In this document: positions 26,503 through 36,045 of the stretch, piece by piece
Layout of the letters: the number at the start of each line of letters is the position of its first letter
Numbering within the stretch: the stretch's first letter is position 1
Source of the DNA: Bryobacteraceae bacterium
Lineage (GTDB): Bacteria; Acidobacteriota; Terriglobia; Bryobacterales; Bryobacteraceae
Assembly (NCBI GenBank): GCA_026002875.1
Contig: BPGE01000001.1
Span: forward strand, 4,340,001 to 4,404,000
Direction: 5' to 3'
Length of the DNA stretch: 64,000 nt
The notes under the pieces: model-generated
What the model was told of the DNA's origin: nothing
The model's database searches: none
What the model saw: only the letters and a program-made list of their open reading frames with translations
Made by a program: the position numbers and the translations under genes

Positions 26503-28181
26503 CCCTCCGCCGGGCCGCACTGGCCGCTCTCGCCCTGGCCGCCTTCACGCTGCTTGGATGGTTTGTCTTTCCCGGCCGCACCTGGCTTCAGTCCGACACC
26601 CAGATCTACGTGCCGATTCTCGAGCGGCAGTTTGATCCGACGCTATTTGCGCGCGACGAGATCGCGCTGCGGCCCCATGTGAAGTTCACCTTCTACGACG
26701 AGATCACGGTGGCGTTGCGGCGGTGGACGGGCTCGGAATTCCGCAGTGTGCTGGCCGCGCAACAACTGCTGTTCCGCGCCGCCGGAGTCACGGGCGCCTT
26801 CCTCGCCGCGCTCGCCCTTGGCCTGCCGGCGCCGGGCGCGCTGGCTGCGGCAGGACTGTTCGGCCTGGGCGCCGTGATCAACGGTCCTGCGGTGCTGACG
26901 CTCGAGTACGAACCCGTCCCGCGGGGCTTCGCCGTGCTGGCCCTCATGCTGGCCCTCGGACTGGCCATGCACCGCCGGTGGATGTGGGCGGGCTTCGTGG
27001 CGGTGATCGCCACGCTCTATCATCCGACAACATCCGCGCCGTTCTGGGTCTGCCTGCTGCTGCACTGGCGGTATGCGCACGACCGGCGCGAGGGCATCGC
27101 CCTCGAGTTGTCCGTGGCCGCCGCCGCAGCCGGACTGGCCGTGATTGCCCTGCTGCAGCCGTTTGGAGCGGACCGCCAGGTGATGCTGGGCCGCATTCCG
27201 CCGGAGCTCGAACAGATCCAGAAATACCGCGGCGCCTACAACTGGATCTCGCTGTGGCCGGCGGGCTGGTTGTGGCAATATCCGCTGTTGGCGGCGCTGG
27301 GGCTCGCGGCCTGGCGAAGGCTGCGCGGATGGATGCGGCCGGAAGCGAGATTTTTCTCCGCGGCTCTCATCGGCTACGGGCTGGCGATGATTCCCCTGCA
27401 GTGGCTTCTTCTGGATATCGGCAAATGGGTGCTGATGCCGCAGTTCCAGCCCGCGCGCGCCGTGCTGTGGGTGGCGGTGATGGCGGAGCTGCTGTCGATG
27501 GCCGCCGCCTGGAAAGCCGCCATGGAGAAGCGTTGGACGGAAGCCGCTGCATGGCTCCTGCTGGCGTTCCTGCTGCCGTCTGCGGGAGCGGCGCCGATTA
27601 TCGAGTTATGGAAGCATCCTGAACGGCTCGCGGCGGCTGCCGCGGGCGCCGGACTGGCTTTCGCCGGCGCGCGCTGGCCCCGGCTGGCGGCCGCGGCGGC
27701 CATGGCCGCGTTTCTGGTGGTACCCCGAGTTGGACGGCTGGAGCTGTACCCGAAGCTGCACTCTCCGGAACTCGACGGCCTTGCCGCCTGGGCGCGGGCT
27801 TCGACTGCGAAGGACGACGTATTCCTGTTCGCCGACGCCGGCCGCAGGCTGGAGCCGGGCGTGTTCCGCGCCAGGGCCCTGCGGGCGCTGTACGTGGACT
27901 GGAAATCCGGCGGGCAGGCCAACCTGCTGCGGGACTATGGCTACGAATGGAAGCGGCGGTGGGAAGCCGTGCGCGAGGCGCGGCCGCCGCTCCTTGGGCT
28001 GGAAGAGTATGCGCGGCTCGGCATCGACTGGATCGTCGTCTCGCCGGACAATGCGCCCGCCGGGACGCCGCCCGCGTACCGCAACGCACGGTATGCGGTG
28101 TTCAGCACTGCGGCTGCTGCCCGAGAAACCGCCCGGTCTCTTCGCGGGAAGGAATCGACGCCTGCGCGCCCAGCCGGGTGA
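26499..28181 (+). CDS. Polytopic membrane protein of unknown function
   Basis: A 560-residue protein with about ten to twelve membrane helices (first LAALALAAFTLLGWFVF) and a soluble C-terminal domain of about 110 residues beginning near LHSPELDGLAAWARAST. The loop after helix 1 (TWLQSDTQIYVPILERQFDPTLFARDE) recalls glycosyltransferase-C-like or O-antigen-type membrane proteins, in which an acidic residue follows the first helix; this is only a resemblance. The GTG start at 26499 overlaps the TPR stop (GTGA), so both are co-translated. The longer frame from 26193 is the shadow of the TPR gene. The last 80 bases overlap the convergent ribokinase gene. Confidence 0.72.
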   Translation: MTLRRAALAALALAAFTLLGWFVFPGRTWLQSDTQIYVPILERQFDPTLFARDEIALRPHVKFTFYDEITVALRRWTGSEFRSVLAAQQLLFRAAGVTGAFLAALALGLPAPGALAAAGLFGLGAVINGPAVLTLEYEPVPRGFAVLALMLALGLAMHRRWMWAGFVAVIATLYHPTTSAPFWVCLLLHWRYAHDRREGIALELSVAAAAAGLAVIALLQPFGADRQVMLGRIPPELEQIQKYRGAYNWISLWPAGWLWQYPLLAALGLAAWRRLRGWMRPEARFFSAALIGYGLAMIPLQWLLLDIGKWVLMPQFQPARAVLWVAVMAELLSMAAAWKAAMEKRWTEAAAWLLLAFLLPSAGAAPIIELWKHPERLAAAAAGAGLAFAGARWPRLAAAAAMAAFLVVPRVGRLELYPKLHSPELDGLAAWARASTAKDDVFLFADAGRRLEPGVFRARALRALYVDWKSGGQANLLRDYGYEWKRRWEAVREARPPLLGLEEYARLGIDWIVVSPDNAPAGTPPAYRNARYAVFSTAAAARETARSLRGKESTPARPAG

Positions 28182-29046
28182 CTGACAGCGCCGCGGCGGC
28201 GTTGGCGAAGCGCAGCGCTTCGGGGACCGTCCGCCCCTCGGCCAGAGCGACGGCCAGCGCCCCGTTGAAGGTATCGCCCGCCGCCGTGGAATCGACCGCC
28301 TGCACGGGGAAAGCGGCCGCGTGCCACTCGCCTTCCGGCCCGGAGTAGTAGCAGCCCTGGTCGCCGAGCTTCAGCAGCACCGCGCGCGGGCCCAGCCGCC
28401 GCAGGGCCGCCGCGAGCTCCGGCGCCTCTGCGGCCGTGATGCGTCCGGGCTGCCGGCCGGCCAGCAGGCAGGCCTCGGTTTCGTTCGGCGTCAGCAGATC
28501 GACGAGGGCCAGCATCTCCCCGGGCAGCGGCCGCGCCGGAGCGGGATCGAGAATCGACAGAGCGCCGCCCGCCCGGGCCAGGCGCAGTCCTGCGGCCACG
28601 GTCTCGAGCGGCGTCTCCAGCTGGAACAGCGCGCATGCCGCTGAAACAAAAGCCTGCCGTTCTGTTTCCAGATCCGCCGGCTCGAGCTCGTCGTTCGCCC
28701 CGGGCGCGATCACGATCGAGTTCTGCCCCGCGCGGTCCACCCAGATCAGCGCCACGCCCGTGGGCGCGCGCCGGCAGCCGTGAATGCGCGACGTGTCAAC
28801 GCCCGCGGCGGCGAGGCTGGCCCGGAGGTGATCGGCGAATGCATCGTAGCCCACGCGCCCGATCATCAAGACGGGATTCGAGCGCGCCAGCCGCGCGGCC
28901 GCGCACGCCTGGTTGGCGCCTTTGCCGCCGGGGATCGTCTGGAAGTTCGATCCCCGCGCGGTTTCTCCCGGAGCGGGCAGGCGCTCCACCTGCACCACGA
29001 AGTCCATGTTCAGGGAACCGGTGACGATGATGGCGCGGCCCGACAT
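28102..29046 (-). CDS. rbsK: Ribokinase (PfkB family)
   Basis: A 314-residue sugar kinase, predicted to phosphorylate ribose at O5 with ATP. Motifs: IIVTGSLNMDFVV at the start, the substrate loop PGGKGANQACAAARL, LTPNETEA, LLKLGDQGCYY, and the C-terminal catalytic DSTAAGDTFNGALAVAL with its anion hole and base Asp. The start at 29046 is chosen over the open frame to 29130 because it begins the first strand and lies seven bases after a TAAGAT box (29054-29059), a layout repeated in this window. Its 3-prime end overlaps the convergent membrane-protein gene by 80 bases. Confidence 0.9.
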   Translation of the reverse strand: MSGRAIIVTGSLNMDFVVQVERLPAPGETARGSNFQTIPGGKGANQACAAARLARSNPVLMIGRVGYDAFADHLRASLAAAGVDTSRIHGCRRAPTGVALIWVDRAGQNSIVIAPGANDELEPADLETERQAFVSAACALFQLETPLETVAAGLRLARAGGALSILDPAPARPLPGEMLALVDLLTPNETEACLLAGRQPGRITAAEAPELAAALRRLGPRAVLLKLGDQGCYYSGPEGEWHAAAFPVQAVDSTAAGDTFNGALAVALAEGRTVPEALRFANAAAALSVTRLGAQASIPSREETGRFLGQQPQC

Positions 29047-29053
29047 CGCCTGT

Positions 29054-29059
29054 ATCTTA
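29054..29059 (-). promoter_or_regulatory. -10 box of the ribokinase gene, leaderless type
   Basis: TAAGAT on the minus strand, seven bases before ATG 29046, so transcription would begin at or next to the start codon. Confidence 0.5.
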
Positions 29060-29181
29060 CAGGGAACGGGACCACACGGGAGGCGGCGTGCCATGGGCGA
29101 GCGGGGCTCGTCCTCGACTGCGCCTGCCAAGGCGGACGGGGAAAAACGGGAATTGTGTTCCTGTCCCCTTTTCTTGGGGGG

Positions 29182-29772
29182 TCAGGAGCGGCCGAGGTCG
29201 ATGCCGTGGCTCTTGAGGGCTTCCGAGTAGTAGCGCTCCAGAAGGAGCTTCCACTCTTCGGTGCCTTCGATGATGTCGCGCTTGTGGCTGCGGATCTTGT
29301 CGCGCGCCTGGCGGTCGGCGCGCTCTTCCACCTGGAGGATGTCGGTGATCAGCCGCACGAGTTCCAGCCGGACATCATTGGGATTCTTCTTCAGCCGGCA
29401 ACTGCGGGACCGGCGCAGGGCGTTGACGAGCTTGTGCGAGATCTCGGTGATCTTGTCCCGGCTGAGCTTCATGCCGTCGCCGGTTTCGCGCCCGCTGGCG
29501 CGCACGATCTTGCGCTGCTGGATCAGCTGGTTCTTGATGCGCCGGAACATCTCCGTGTAGCTGATGCCGTTGTTGGCCATGTACACGGAGTACTCTTCCA
29601 GAAGGTTGCGGACTTCCTCGTTCAGCTTGTCTTCGACGGCAAGCTCTTCCAGGAAGATGCTCTCCATCAGCCCGCTGACCGCGCCCGCGTCGATCACTTC
29701 CAGAAAGTTGGAGCCGATGCGGGCCGTGACCTGCCTGCAGAGGTACGAGACGAATTCCTTCGGAAGCAGCAT
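29182..29772 (-). CDS. DUF507 family protein
   Basis: A 196-residue, highly charged, mainly helical protein. It contains the DUF507 pattern: two related halves, the first around VSYLCRQVTARIGSNFLEVIDAGAVSGLMESIFLEELAVEDKLNEEVRNLLEEY and the second around LVRLITDILQVEERADRQARDKIRSHKRDIIEGTEEWKLLLERYYSEALKSHGID. The family is uncharacterised and typical of Acidobacteriota, Deltaproteobacteria and related phyla. No signal peptide or membrane segment is seen. It is monocistronic, with divergent or unrelated neighbours. Confidence 0.85.
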   Translation of the reverse strand: MLLPKEFVSYLCRQVTARIGSNFLEVIDAGAVSGLMESIFLEELAVEDKLNEEVRNLLEEYSVYMANNGISYTEMFRRIKNQLIQQRKIVRASGRETGDGMKLSRDKITEISHKLVNALRRSRSCRLKKNPNDVRLELVRLITDILQVEERADRQARDKIRSHKRDIIEGTEEWKLLLERYYSEALKSHGIDLGRS

Positions 29773-29862
29773 TCCGGGCGGGGCTAAAGAACCCTCAATC
29801 TTCAGTCTAGGGACGGTCCGCCGGGGGTGTCAAATGAGAGCTGGCGCAGCGCGATAGATTGA

Positions 29863-30546
29863 ATGGGCATGGAGTTGATCGAATACCTGAAGACCGTTGA
29901 CACCCCGACGCTGTCCAACGCGATCGAATTGTTGAACATCCGGCGGCGGAGCGATGGTTTTGCGCCGCTCACGATCCGCTGCCTGTTCCCGGAACTGGGC
30001 CGGATGGCGGGCTACGCGGTGACCGCCCAGGTCGAGACAGTGACGCAAACGGAACGGGGCGGACCGCAAGGGCACCTTGAACTGTACCGGCTGCTTGAGG
30101 CGAGCCCGAAGCCGGCGGTGATTGTTCTGCAGGAGATCGGGGGGTTCGGAGACTTCGCCGCGCACTGTGGTGAAGTGATGGCGACGTTCTTCACCCGGCT
30201 GGGGGCAGTGGGCCTGGTATCTGATTGCGGGGTGCGGGACCTGCCTGAAGTGCGGGCGCTGGGATTCCGTTATTTCGCCCGCGGGGCATGCGCGTCACAT
30301 GCTTACTTCCGGATCGTCCGGAGCGGTGTGCCGGTCACCATCTGCGGGATGCCCGTCCGTCCGGGAGAGCTGCTGCATGGAGACGAGAACGGCCTGATCA
30401 CGGTTCCGGAGGTGGAACTGGAGCGCCTGAAGCAGGCAGTGGAAGAGATTCGTTCCAGCGAACGCAGGGTTCTGGATTTCGTCCGCAGCAGCGGTTTTAC
30501 CCTGGACGGCTATGCGGCGATGATCGGGGGGAGTTACAGCAGCTGA
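29863..30546 (+). CDS. RraA-like protein (HMG aldolase/regulator of RNase E fold)
   Basis: A 227-residue protein of the RraA/demethylmenaquinone-methyltransferase-like family. Seen: VDTPTLSNAIELLNIRRR at the start, CGEVMATFFTRLGAVGLVSDCGVRDLPEVRALGF (the G-x-G and R-D residues that bind metal and keto acid in class II HMG/CHA aldolases), VPVTICGMPVRPGELLHGDENGLITVPE. Such proteins may act as pyruvate aldolases of the 4-hydroxy-4-methyl-2-oxoglutarate type; true RraA function outside Gammaproteobacteria is doubtful. Start ATG 29863 or ATG 29869; neither has a Shine-Dalgarno. It lies 44 bases before the M24 peptidase gene. Confidence 0.82.
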   Translation: MGMELIEYLKTVDTPTLSNAIELLNIRRRSDGFAPLTIRCLFPELGRMAGYAVTAQVETVTQTERGGPQGHLELYRLLEASPKPAVIVLQEIGGFGDFAAHCGEVMATFFTRLGAVGLVSDCGVRDLPEVRALGFRYFARGACASHAYFRIVRSGVPVTICGMPVRPGELLHGDENGLITVPEVELERLKQAVEEIRSSERRVLDFVRSSGFTLDGYAAMIGGSYSS

Positions 30547-30590
30547 AGCGCGCCGGGGGCGGCGAGTCCGGATGCTACAATTCGGAGAGC

Positions 30591-31682
30591 TTGACCCGCG
30601 CAACCGATGCCAGAGCCGGCAGGCGCCAGCGGCTGCTCGAGGCCCTTCGCGGGCTGCGGTGCGATGCGGCGGTGATTTCGCACCTGCCCAACGTCCGCTA
30701 CCTGACGGGGTTCACGGGCAGCAACGGCATTCTGTTTCTGTCAGCGCCTCAGGCCATCCTGTTCACCGATCCCCGGTACGACCTGCAGGCGCATGAAGAG
30801 TGCGATTGCCGGGTCCGGATCGAGCGCGGGCCGACGTGGGACGCCGTGTGGAAATACGCCGCCCGCAGGAGCCGCAACATTGCGCTGGAGGCGGAGCATG
30901 TCAGCCATGCCGTCTGGGACCAGGCTGCGCAGCGGCTGGGCCGCGGGGTGAAGCTGAAGCCCCTCGGCGGCGCAGTGGAGCGGCTGCGCCGGGTGAAGGA
31001 GACGGAAGAAGTGGAAGCGATCGAGTCTTCCGCGCAGCTCTGCGCTGCGGCCTTCGCACAGGCCATGCGGCGGCTTCGCCCGGGCGTGACGGAGAACGAC
31101 GCAGCCGCCGAGATCGAATTCCGCATGCGGCGGCTGGGGGCGGAAGGTCCCGCGTTCGAGACGATCGTTGCCGCCGGCGCGCGGGCTGCGCTGCCCCATG
31201 CCCGTCCCGGAAGCGCAAAGATCACGGCCGGCCAGCCGGTGCTGGTGGACATGGGCGCCAGCCTCGGCGGCTATATGAGCGACATGACAAGAATGGTGCA
31301 TATGGGCGCCCCGCCGAAAGAGTTCGTGGACTGGTACAACGCCGTCCTCGAAGCGCAGCAGGCGGCGCTGGCGGCGGTCAGGGCGGGCGTGCCCGCCCGG
31401 CGCGTGGACGCGGCCGCCCGCAAGGCGTTGAAAGCCCGCGGGCTGGACCGGTATTTCACGCACTCGACGGGGCACGGCGTCGGGCTGGAGATCCATGAGG
31501 GGCCGCGCCTTGGGGCCAGGTCGGAGGATGTTCTCGAAGCGGGGATGGTGGTGACTGTGGAGCCGGGAATCTATCTGCCCGGCAAAACCGGCATCCGGAT
31601 CGAAGACACGGTGCTGGTGACCGGAACCGGCGCCAGAATCCTGACGCCAGCGAGCAAGGAATTGATGGTACTGGAATCATGA
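30591..31682 (+). CDS. Xaa-Pro aminopeptidase (M24 family)
   Basis: A 363-residue metallopeptidase, predicted to remove N-terminal residues before proline. The N-terminal creatinase-like domain ([22 protein letters not shown]) precedes the pita-bread catalytic domain. Metal ligands are visible as Asp in [17 protein letters not shown] (two Asp), His in [15 protein letters not shown], Glu in [22 protein letters not shown] (two Glu). I start at TTG 30591, which has GGAG just upstream and a TACAAT box at 30576-30581. The frame is open further but reads as the shadow of the RraA gene. Its stop overlaps accB as ATGA. Confidence 0.9.
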   Translation: MTRATDARAGRRQRLLEALRGLRCDAAVISHLPNVRYLTGFTGSNGILFLSAPQAILFTDPRYDLQAHEECDCRVRIERGPTWDAVWKYAARRSRNIALEAEHVSHAVWDQAAQRLGRGVKLKPLGGAVERLRRVKETEEVEAIESSAQLCAAAFAQAMRRLRPGVTENDAAAEIEFRMRRLGAEGPAFETIVAAGARAALPHARPGSAKITAGQPVLVDMGASLGGYMSDMTRMVHMGAPPKEFVDWYNAVLEAQQAALAAVRAGVPARRVDAAARKALKARGLDRYFTHSTGHGVGLEIHEGPRLGARSEDVLEAGMVVTVEPGIYLPGKTGIRIEDTVLVTGTGARILTPASKELMVLES

Positions 31683-32179
31683 CGATTGAAGAAATCCGAG
31701 AATTGATCCATGTGGTCTGCTCGAGCGGCATCGCCGAGCTGGAGGTGCAGCGGGGAGAAAACCGCGTCTGGATCAAGAGAACAGCCGGGGCGGTCGTGAC
31801 GGAGGTTCCCGTGATGGCAGCCCCTGCGGCGCCGGCGGTTCCGGTGACGCCGGCCATTGCGACGCCTCCCGAGAGTGTGACGGTGGCTGCCCCGCAGGCG
31901 GCGCCGCCGCCGGGAACGCCCGACCTGACCGATCCGACGCTTCAGCCGGTCAAGAGCCCCATCGTCGGCACGTTCTACGAGGCGCCCGCGCCGGGAGCGG
32001 AGCCGTTTGTGCGCGTGGGCGACGTGATCCAGCCTGGCAAGGTGCTGTGCATCATCGAATCGATGAAGCTCATGAACGAGATTGAAGCGGAAATCTCGGG
32101 CACGATCGTGAAACGCCTGGTGGAGAACGGACAGCCCGTCGAGTACGGCGAAGTCCTGTTCCTGGTAAAGCCGAGCTGA
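31679..32179 (+). CDS. accB: Biotin carboxyl carrier protein of acetyl-CoA carboxylase
   Basis: A 166-residue carrier whose biotin shuttles carboxyl groups between AccC and AccAD. It has an N-terminal domain (1-40), a long Ala/Pro/Val linker (42-85) and a biotinyl domain with the modification site [12 protein letters not shown] (Lys130). The [24 protein letters not shown] segment is the typical thumb-containing start of bacterial BCCP. It overlaps the peptidase stop by four bases and is followed after two bases by accC, so the three genes form one translationally coupled unit. Confidence 0.97.
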   Translation: MTIEEIRELIHVVCSSGIAELEVQRGENRVWIKRTAGAVVTEVPVMAAPAAPAVPVTPAIATPPESVTVAAPQAAPPPGTPDLTDPTLQPVKSPIVGTFYEAPAPGAEPFVRVGDVIQPGKVLCIIESMKLMNEIEAEISGTIVKRLVENGQPVEYGEVLFLVKPS

Positions 32180-32181
32180 GC

Positions 32182-33534
32182 ATGGCCTTCGAAAAGGTTC
32201 TGATCGCCAACCGGGGCGAGATTGCGGTCCGCGTGATCGCCGCGTGCAAGGATCTGGGCATCCGGACGGTGGCCGTCTATTCGGAAGCCGACCGCTACTC
32301 GCTGCATGTGCGGTTCGCAGACGAGGCGCTCTGCATCGGGCCGGCCCGGAGCACGCTGAGCTATCTGAACATCCCCGCGGTCATCAGCGCCGCGGAGATC
32401 ACAAACGTGGACGCCATCCATCCGGGGTACGGCTTTCTCAGCGAGAACGCCGACTTCGCCGAGGTCTGCCGCGCATCCGAGATCAAGTTCATCGGCCCTC
32501 CGCCGGAAGTGATCCGGATGATGGGGCTGAAACAGCTTGCGCGGGAGAAGATGCAGGAGCACGGCGTGCCCATCCTGCCCGGCTCCCGCGGCGTGCTGAA
32601 GACGGTGGAAGAAGCCGTGGAGACGGCCGCGCAGATCGGCTACCCGGTGATGCTGAAGGCGTCGGCCGGCGGCGGCGGACGGGGCATGCGCGTCGTGCGC
32701 AGCCCGGAGGAGCTTCCTTCGCTGTTCGCGCAGGCGCGGCAGGAAGCCGAGAACGCCTTTTCCAACGGCGATCTCTACTGCGAGAAGTTCATCGAGAAGC
32801 CACGCCACATTGAATTCCAGATCCTGGCCGACGAGCACGGCCACGTGGAAGTGCTGGGCGAGCGCGAGTGCTCCATCCAGCGGCGGCACCAGAAGCTCAT
32901 CGAGGAAGCGCCGAGCCCGGCGCTGACGCCGGAGCTTCGCGAAAGGGTCTCCAGCGCTCTCCGGGAGGCGTTCGCCGCCATCGGGTACACGAATGCCGGC
33001 ACGGTTGAATTCCTGATGGATGAGACAGGGCAGCTGTACTTCATCGAGGTGAACGCCCGCATCCAGGTGGAGCACCCGGTGACGGAGATGATCACCGGCA
33101 TCGATCTGGTCAAAGCCCAGATCCTGATTGCGCAGGGCGAACGGCTGGACCGGATTCTCGGCGGACCGCTGACGCTGCGCGGCCATGCCATCGAGTGCCG
33201 CATCAATGCCGAGCACCCGGTCACGTTCGCGCCTTCGCCCGGCAAGATCCAGTCTCTCTGCCTGCCGGGTTCGATCGGCGTGCGCGTGGACACGGCTGTG
33301 TATGCCGGCGGCGTGATTCCTCCGTATTACGATTCGCTCGTGGCCAAGCTGATCGCGCATGGCCGCGACCGCGAGGAGGCGATCCGCCGCATGCAGCGGG
33401 CGCTGGAGATGTTCATCGTGGACGGCATTCACACGTCGATTCCGCTGCACCAGTCGATTCTGGCCGACCCCGAGTTTCAGGCTGGCGCCATCGACACGCA
33501 CTTCATCCAGCGGCATCTGGCCCGGCGCGGGTGA
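32182..33534 (+). CDS. accC: Biotin carboxylase subunit of acetyl-CoA carboxylase
   Basis: A 450-residue ATP-grasp enzyme that carboxylates biotin on AccB. Landmarks: [17 protein letters not shown] at the start, [17 protein letters not shown], the glycine-rich lid [12 protein letters not shown], the catalytic region [41 protein letters not shown] and [17 protein letters not shown]. The length matches E. coli AccC (449). It follows accB by two bases. No terminator is evident downstream. Confidence 0.98.
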   Translation: MAFEKVLIANRGEIAVRVIAACKDLGIRTVAVYSEADRYSLHVRFADEALCIGPARSTLSYLNIPAVISAAEITNVDAIHPGYGFLSENADFAEVCRASEIKFIGPPPEVIRMMGLKQLAREKMQEHGVPILPGSRGVLKTVEEAVETAAQIGYPVMLKASAGGGGRGMRVVRSPEELPSLFAQARQEAENAFSNGDLYCEKFIEKPRHIEFQILADEHGHVEVLGERECSIQRRHQKLIEEAPSPALTPELRERVSSALREAFAAIGYTNAGTVEFLMDETGQLYFIEVNARIQVEHPVTEMITGIDLVKAQILIAQGERLDRILGGPLTLRGHAIECRINAEHPVTFAPSPGKIQSLCLPGSIGVRVDTAVYAGGVIPPYYDSLVAKLIAHGRDREEAIRRMQRALEMFIVDGIHTSIPLHQSILADPEFQAGAIDTHFIQRHLARRG

Positions 33535-33978
33535 CCATCGGACGCAGTCCGTGAGCGGCCTGCCCGGCCCGGGCTCCATCGGGGGCGCGCAGAGCCAGGC
33601 CGCGCTCTTCGACCGGATCTCCGCCGCTGCAGGCTGCGCCCTTTGCCCCCACTCCGGAGGGCTGGCCCAAGCCCATCCTTCCGGGCACTGCATCGGGCTT
33701 GAAATCGCGCGATTCGCAACGGTCTGGAAGTTCGACACCAACCCTCCGATGCGGCTTGCCTTGGCTGTGCCATGTTCCATCGGAGTGATCGCCGGCGCCC
33801 CCGGCCGGCGGGAGCGGCTGGGTCTGGTCTTCTTTCCTGCATGCATCTCCGGAGGTCACTCAGATACCAGCGCCTTCTGAACAAGAAAATCTTGAATTCG
33901 CTCCGCCCTCTGAATAGAAGAAAAATCATGCCGGGGAAGCGGAGGTTGTCCCCGGGCTTTTCCAGGAGGAGCTTTCCG
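33535..33978 (+). other. Intergenic region with a leader hairpin, otherwise nothing recognised
   Basis: About 440 bases between accC and a PEP-CTERM gene. No frame looks coding on either strand. An AT-richer patch (33880-33930) precedes a hairpin at 33931-33961 and an AGGAGGA ribosome-binding site at 33964-33970. The promoter of the downstream gene probably lies in the AT-richer patch, but no clear hexamer pair is visible. Confidence 0.4.
33931..33961 (+). terminator. Terminator-like hairpin in the leader of the PEP-CTERM gene
   Basis: A seven-base-pair stem (CCGGGGA 33931-33937 with TCCCCGG 33949-33955) followed by GCTTTT, 18 bases before the ATG at 33979. It may terminate upstream transcription or act as an attenuator. 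Confidence 0.4.
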
Positions 33979-34550
33979 ATGCACAGATTTCCCTTGCTTC
34001 TCGCCGGCACGCTCGTGCTCTGCTGCATGAGCGCGAGTGGTGCCGTCTTCACTTTGACAAGCGCTTCCGGGTGGCTGCAGTCTCTGATGGGGGGGCAACC
34101 TGGTCTCCGGCTCAGGCGACGGCGACGTTGTACTCCCCGGGAGGGGTGTCCATGCCCGCCCTCTGGCCGACAGGCGTTGGAGATGGGACTCCCGTCCGGT
34201 ATCGGCTGAGCTTCCCGCTGTCTGGCACTCCAGTCTCTGGAACCCTCTGGATCGCGCAGGACGATGACGGCACTTTCAAGGTGAACGGCTCGCTGGTGTT
34301 TGTTGACATGGAGAATGGCGCACACAATTATGGCCCATTCGACATCACACCGTACCTGCAATCCGGAAACAACCTTTTTGAAGCTTCCGTGTACAGCACG
34401 TGGTGCTGCGTCAGGGGATTTGCGGCGTATGCCGTGATCGAGACGCGGGAAGGTGATGTGGTTGTCCCTGAACCTTCCACCGTCGGGCTGATGCTCGGAG
34501 GGCTCGCCGTGTTCGCCTGGATTGGGCGCCGGCGGATTCTGGCCGGTTGA
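33979..34550 (+). pseudogene. PEP-CTERM protein gene split by a -1 frameshift at a G7 tract
   Basis: Two overlapping frames together make one PEP-CTERM protein. The first has a good ribosome-binding site (AGGAGGA), ATG 33979 and a signal peptide (MHRFPLLLAGTLVLCCMSASGAV). The second carries the mature domain (WSPAQATATLYSPGG, GTLWIAQDDDGTFKVNGSLVF) and the C-terminal VPEPSTVGLMLGGLAVFAWIGRRR. Neither is complete alone. The seven Gs at 34089-34095 lie in phase as G_GGG_GGG; a one-base slip back there, or one extra G, joins them into about 190 residues. A deletion nearer 34075-34080 would also explain it. This could be a true mutation, homopolymer slippage or an assembly error. Confidence 0.65.
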
Positions 34551-34610
34551 AACGCGGAATCTGGCAGTCTTCTCGGCGCCGGAGTGCTGGAGCTGGCAGA
34601 GGGAATCTGT

Positions 34611-36032
34611 TTACACTGTTGCGCTGGGGAGTCCCGACAGGCACGCGAACTTGCGCAGGTGCGCGCCCCAGCGGCCCGCGCCCAGCGCGAAATGGTGCGT
34701 GGGCGCTTCCTGGCACCAGTGGTTGACAAATTCCGCGGGGCCGCGCGGAAAGCGCACTCGGGTGTTCGTGTTGCCAATGCGCAACACCGGACCGGGGATG
34801 GATTCGCCCTCGGCCGTGATCAGTTTGAGCCGCCCTTCCGCGGTTTGCGTCACGGCAAGCAGCGTCACCGGACCGTGCTTCACGCTGAACTCCACGCTCA
34901 CCCCGTGGCCGCGCTTGCCGTGATAGAGGCCGAGGCCGCGGAGAACGGGCTTCTGCGAGCAGAGCGCCAGGTGGCCTGGCCCGTCGTGGCCCACGAGCAC
35001 GAACTGCTCGACGAAATCCATCGCGTAGAGTTCCGTGAACGCGCCGCCCGCGCCCAGCGAGTCCAGGATCTTCATGGCTACGCAGTTCTTCAGGTCCCCT
35101 TCGCCGCTGGCGGGAACGCCGCGCGCGGTCAGCAGCGAGTTGCCCAGAATCATCCCCGCCGCCAGCCGCTCGTAGTCGTTTCCGTCGAGGCCGCGGTAGT
35201 AATAGGCCAGCCCGTCGAGATCGTACCGGCGCGCCAGCCGCTCCAGCGCCGCCGCCACGCGCGCGGCCCACTGCAGATCTTCTTCCGGGCAGTCTTCCAG
35301 GATGAACGTTTCGCGCGTCATCCGCAGAATGTCTTCCGCCTCTTGCCCGGACGACTCGCGCAGGCAGCGGTCCAGGTCGCACATCTCGAGCACTTCGATA
35401 TGAGCGCCTGTCTGGGCGCTGATCATCGTGAAATCCGAGTACATGTCGAGCATGCCCGGATACGTGTGGCCGAGAAAGCCGAGCCGCGCCGTGCGCAGCG
35501 CCCGCCACGCCCGCGCCGCAGCCAGCCATTCTTCGATTTCGCGCGCCGCGGCAGGATCGTCCCGCAACATGCCGCTGACCACCTGGAACGGCACGCGCGC
35601 CCGGGCGAAGGCGTTCGAGATCTCCGGCACGCAGCAGGCGGAGCAGTTGGCCAGCCATTCGCCCGTGTCGCAGGTCTCGTAGTCGAGCCGCGGGGATGGC
35701 TGGAGATTCAGCACGACCACCGGAACGCGGGCGCGCTGAACCACGGGCAGAACCTGGCTCGAGGTGGCGTAGGTCGCCGCGTGGCAGAAGATCAGATCGA
35801 GATCTGAAGACGCCAGCAGCGCGCCAGCCTCAGCCGCGCGCGGCGCCGTGTCCACCAGCCCCGCGCAGATCACCGTGTTGCCGGAGGATTGCAGCCGTTG
35901 TTCAATCTCGCGCAGATAGCCTTCGAGCCTCTCTTTCAGGCCGGGGAATTGGGCCCAGTAGGCCTCCAGGCCGATGGCGAACAGCCCGATCCGCGCCGGG
36001 CGCGGCGGTTTCAGCGGAGCAGGGAGGTTCAT
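34611..36032 (-). CDS. L-arabinose isomerase-like protein
   Basis: A 473-residue member of the L-fucose/L-arabinose isomerase superfamily (ketol isomerase of an aldose). Catalytic-type residues can be matched to AraA: Glu in SGEGDLKNCVAMKIL, Glu in FTELYAMDF, His in LVGHDGPGHLAL and His in THHFALGAGRWGAHLRKFA. LAYYYRGLDG precedes them. The frame extends to 36095, but I start at ATG 36032 because a TATACT box lies only seven bases upstream (36040-36045), placing transcription at that codon. No araB or araD is nearby, so the substrate may be another sugar. Confidence 0.82.
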   Translation of the reverse strand: MNLPAPLKPPRPARIGLFAIGLEAYWAQFPGLKERLEGYLREIEQRLQSSGNTVICAGLVDTAPRAAEAGALLASSDLDLIFCHAATYATSSQVLPVVQRARVPVVVLNLQPSPRLDYETCDTGEWLANCSACCVPEISNAFARARVPFQVVSGMLRDDPAAAREIEEWLAAARAWRALRTARLGFLGHTYPGMLDMYSDFTMISAQTGAHIEVLEMCDLDRCLRESSGQEAEDILRMTRETFILEDCPEEDLQWAARVAAALERLARRYDLDGLAYYYRGLDGNDYERLAAGMILGNSLLTARGVPASGEGDLKNCVAMKILDSLGAGGAFTELYAMDFVEQFVLVGHDGPGHLALCSQKPVLRGLGLYHGKRGHGVSVEFSVKHGPVTLLAVTQTAEGRLKLITAEGESIPGPVLRIGNTNTRVRFPRGPAEFVNHWCQEAPTHHFALGAGRWGAHLRKFACLSGLPSATV

Positions 36033-36039
36033 CGAAGGC

Positions 36040-36045
36040 AGTATA
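36040..36045 (-). promoter_or_regulatory. -10 box of the arabinose-isomerase-like gene, leaderless type
   Basis: TATACT on the minus strand with a seven-base gap to ATG 36032; no Shine-Dalgarno is present. Confidence 0.55.
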
